Positions 62,478-64,000 of a stretch of DNA of 64,000 nucleotides are shown here, in pieces. The stretch covers positions 63,489 through 127,488 of the forward strand of contig VZRN01006621.1 in the NCBI GenBank assembly GCA_013397935.1, read 5' to 3'. Position 1 is the first letter of the stretch; every line of letters begins with the position of its first letter. The translations under genes and the position numbers were made by a program. Source of the DNA: Dasyornis broadbenti. Lineage: Eukaryota > Chordata > Aves > Passeriformes > Dasyornithidae. The notes beneath the pieces are model-generated. The model saw only the letters and a list, made by a program, of their open reading frames with translations, had not been told where the DNA came from and searched no databases.

Positions 62478-64000
62478 CTACAATAACAAAACCAGAATAA
62501 CATTTCAGTGAAGCAGAAAATGAAAAGAAATGTTATTGATTGCTTGTTTCCCATTAAGTGGAAGCATGAGGCATGTTAAAACTAGACAGTCCTAATCTGT
62601 GAAAATATACAATCTAGAATTAAGATTTGTCAGGAAGCACTTCTGGCCAATAGAGGGAAAAGAGGAGGCAGTGGAAAGTATTAGCATTACATAAATAAGA
62701 CTATTTAAAACTTTTTTATTTTTATTGGAATCTAAGTGAACTTCAACAAACATTTTGGGTCCAGTTTGCAAGTGTTTTCATCCCATGTTATGCTGTTGGT
62801 AGAATGTGGACCATTGTCAATTTGAATTCCTGAAATTATGAGGATATCTGTTGTGATATTTTAGCACAACAACAAATCCTCTTGATTCTCAGAAGAATAT
62901 TAAAAATTCTTTAGTAAAAGCTAAAATAAAAATTTCATCTTTTACTGTTTGTGACAGGTTTTAAAGTTTAATTGAGCTTTCAGAAAACATCTGAAAGGAC
63001 AGTGACCAAAGACACATGCTATGGAGACGTCTGAAGGAAGTGGGAAAGCAAAGGCGGGGACAAAGAGTGGATATTACATGTCCTAAACTAGTAGAGGTTA
63101 AATATAAGTGAGCAAAGGGGAGCCAGTGATGTAAGACTTTGTTATCCTTCCGTTACCTATGGGTACATCTGGCATATATTACAGTCAAGGAAATTTGACT
63201 GCTTATTACACACACGCTGCAAGAGCATTTGCAGGCACTAAGGAGGGTTGGAAGTTGCCACCCAAATCCCTTTAAATCCAAGAAATTAAGGGTCATAAAG
63301 AGAATGAAGGGAAAGAAATGCTACAATATACAGTTATAGCTAATATTCACATGTGCAAAATTTATTTTCAGTTTGTTGCCACCACTATAAAAGTACTAGG
63401 TCCTGAATAAAAGTCCAAGATAAACAACATTGGAGAGAGTTAGAATTTGAGAGAGAATCCATTATGGAGAGATAATTGATAATTGGAAAGAGACATTAGA
63501 AGAAAAGAGTATTCTTCTCGTATTGCTTGTCACATGATTTCCAAATTGTGTGGTTGTGAGACTGGAATTTTTTTAATAAACAACAAAAAGGCAGTAAGTA
63601 CAAAAACACATCTGCCAGGTTTCTCTTCCTATTACAAACAAACAAAAAAGAAATCTTCTCCATTTTCCTTACCAATGTATCTACAGTATTAAACGGCTTT
63701 ATCATAATCTATGGAAAAATGAAATCCATGTCACTTTGTGAAAATCTTGATATCACTGAAGTTCAAAAAGCATTTATAGTATAAAGAAAATTCCCTCTCC
63801 AGTAATAGACTAGGCCATAATTATAGACCATCGACACCCATGGAGGTGTTGCTAGGCTCTGCCAGACTAATACCAAGAAATATAACTCCCAAGTCTAATT
63901 TTCCAAATTTTGACCAACCTGTTTATTAATCCTTGTATGGTCTTCTACATTTAATTGAATACTGCACATGAACAATCTCAGGGACCTATTCTAAAATACT
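62478..64000 (-). other. CDH18: CDH18 upstream intron (partial, runs off the window)
   Basis: Sequence 5' of the penultimate exon on the minus strand starts at its acceptor AG (62478-62479). None of the short ORFs here resembles cadherin repeat sequence (no DXNDN, DRE or CENA-like motifs), so the previous exon must lie beyond 64000. I see no clear repeats apart from short A-rich runs. Confidence 0.85.

Noticed and set aside
62162..62511. Plus-strand ORFs over the cadherin exon
   Set aside because: Antisense shadows of the CDH18 penultimate exon.
1..64000. CRISPR arrays, operons, phage or plasmid genes
   Set aside because: No regularly spaced repeats and no dense coding; the sequence is vertebrate.

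Overview
The window looks like vertebrate nuclear DNA, and specifically bird DNA. It is AT-rich and almost free of genes. It carries three copies of the avian/reptilian CR1 LINE, with the typical short 3'-terminal repeats, and at least one avian-type endogenous retroviral LTR. There are no operons, no dense ORFs and no bacterial or viral layout. Finer placement (for example songbird) is only a guess from the look of the LTR at about 44 kb.

The one protein-coding gene lies at the right end on the minus strand. Two exons at 62226-62477 and 60523-61013 encode the last part of a type II classical cadherin. They cover the end of extracellular repeat 5, the membrane segment and the whole cytoplasmic tail. 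The peptide matches cadherin-18 (CDH18) as I remember it better than the other type II cadherins (6-12, 20). Splice sites, phases and stop codon are all intact. The remaining exons lie beyond the right edge, so 62478-64000 is intron. The 3' UTR and poly(A) site lie just left of 60523, with a candidate AATAAA at 60288-60293.

Positions 1 to about 60 kb are intergenic sequence 3' of the cadherin gene, consistent with the large gene desert known to flank CDH18 in vertebrates. It holds three CR1 copies (1838-2045 minus, 17605-18460 minus, 39570-40263 plus); a solo LTR with a 6-bp target duplication (28645-29013); a larger avian ERV-type LTR in minus orientation (about 43940-44829); an LTR-like fragment with an internal 75-bp direct repeat (about 35270-35480); several A-rich or T-rich simple repeats; and three short tandem duplications. 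The six-frame ORFs in this part are short, match nothing I recognise except CR1 reverse transcriptase, and often overlap open frames on the other strand. I treat them as chance ORFs.

The most interesting non-coding signals are a nested 57-bp inverted repeat followed by a ten-G run (8779-8865), a palindromic POU-like site between two MEIS-like sites (47066-47096), a degenerate hexamer repeat beside a CR1 (18513-18772), and a CpG-retaining block that ends in a consensus splice donor (about 48160-48363). None of these is proven functional. I found no convincing new biological system here.
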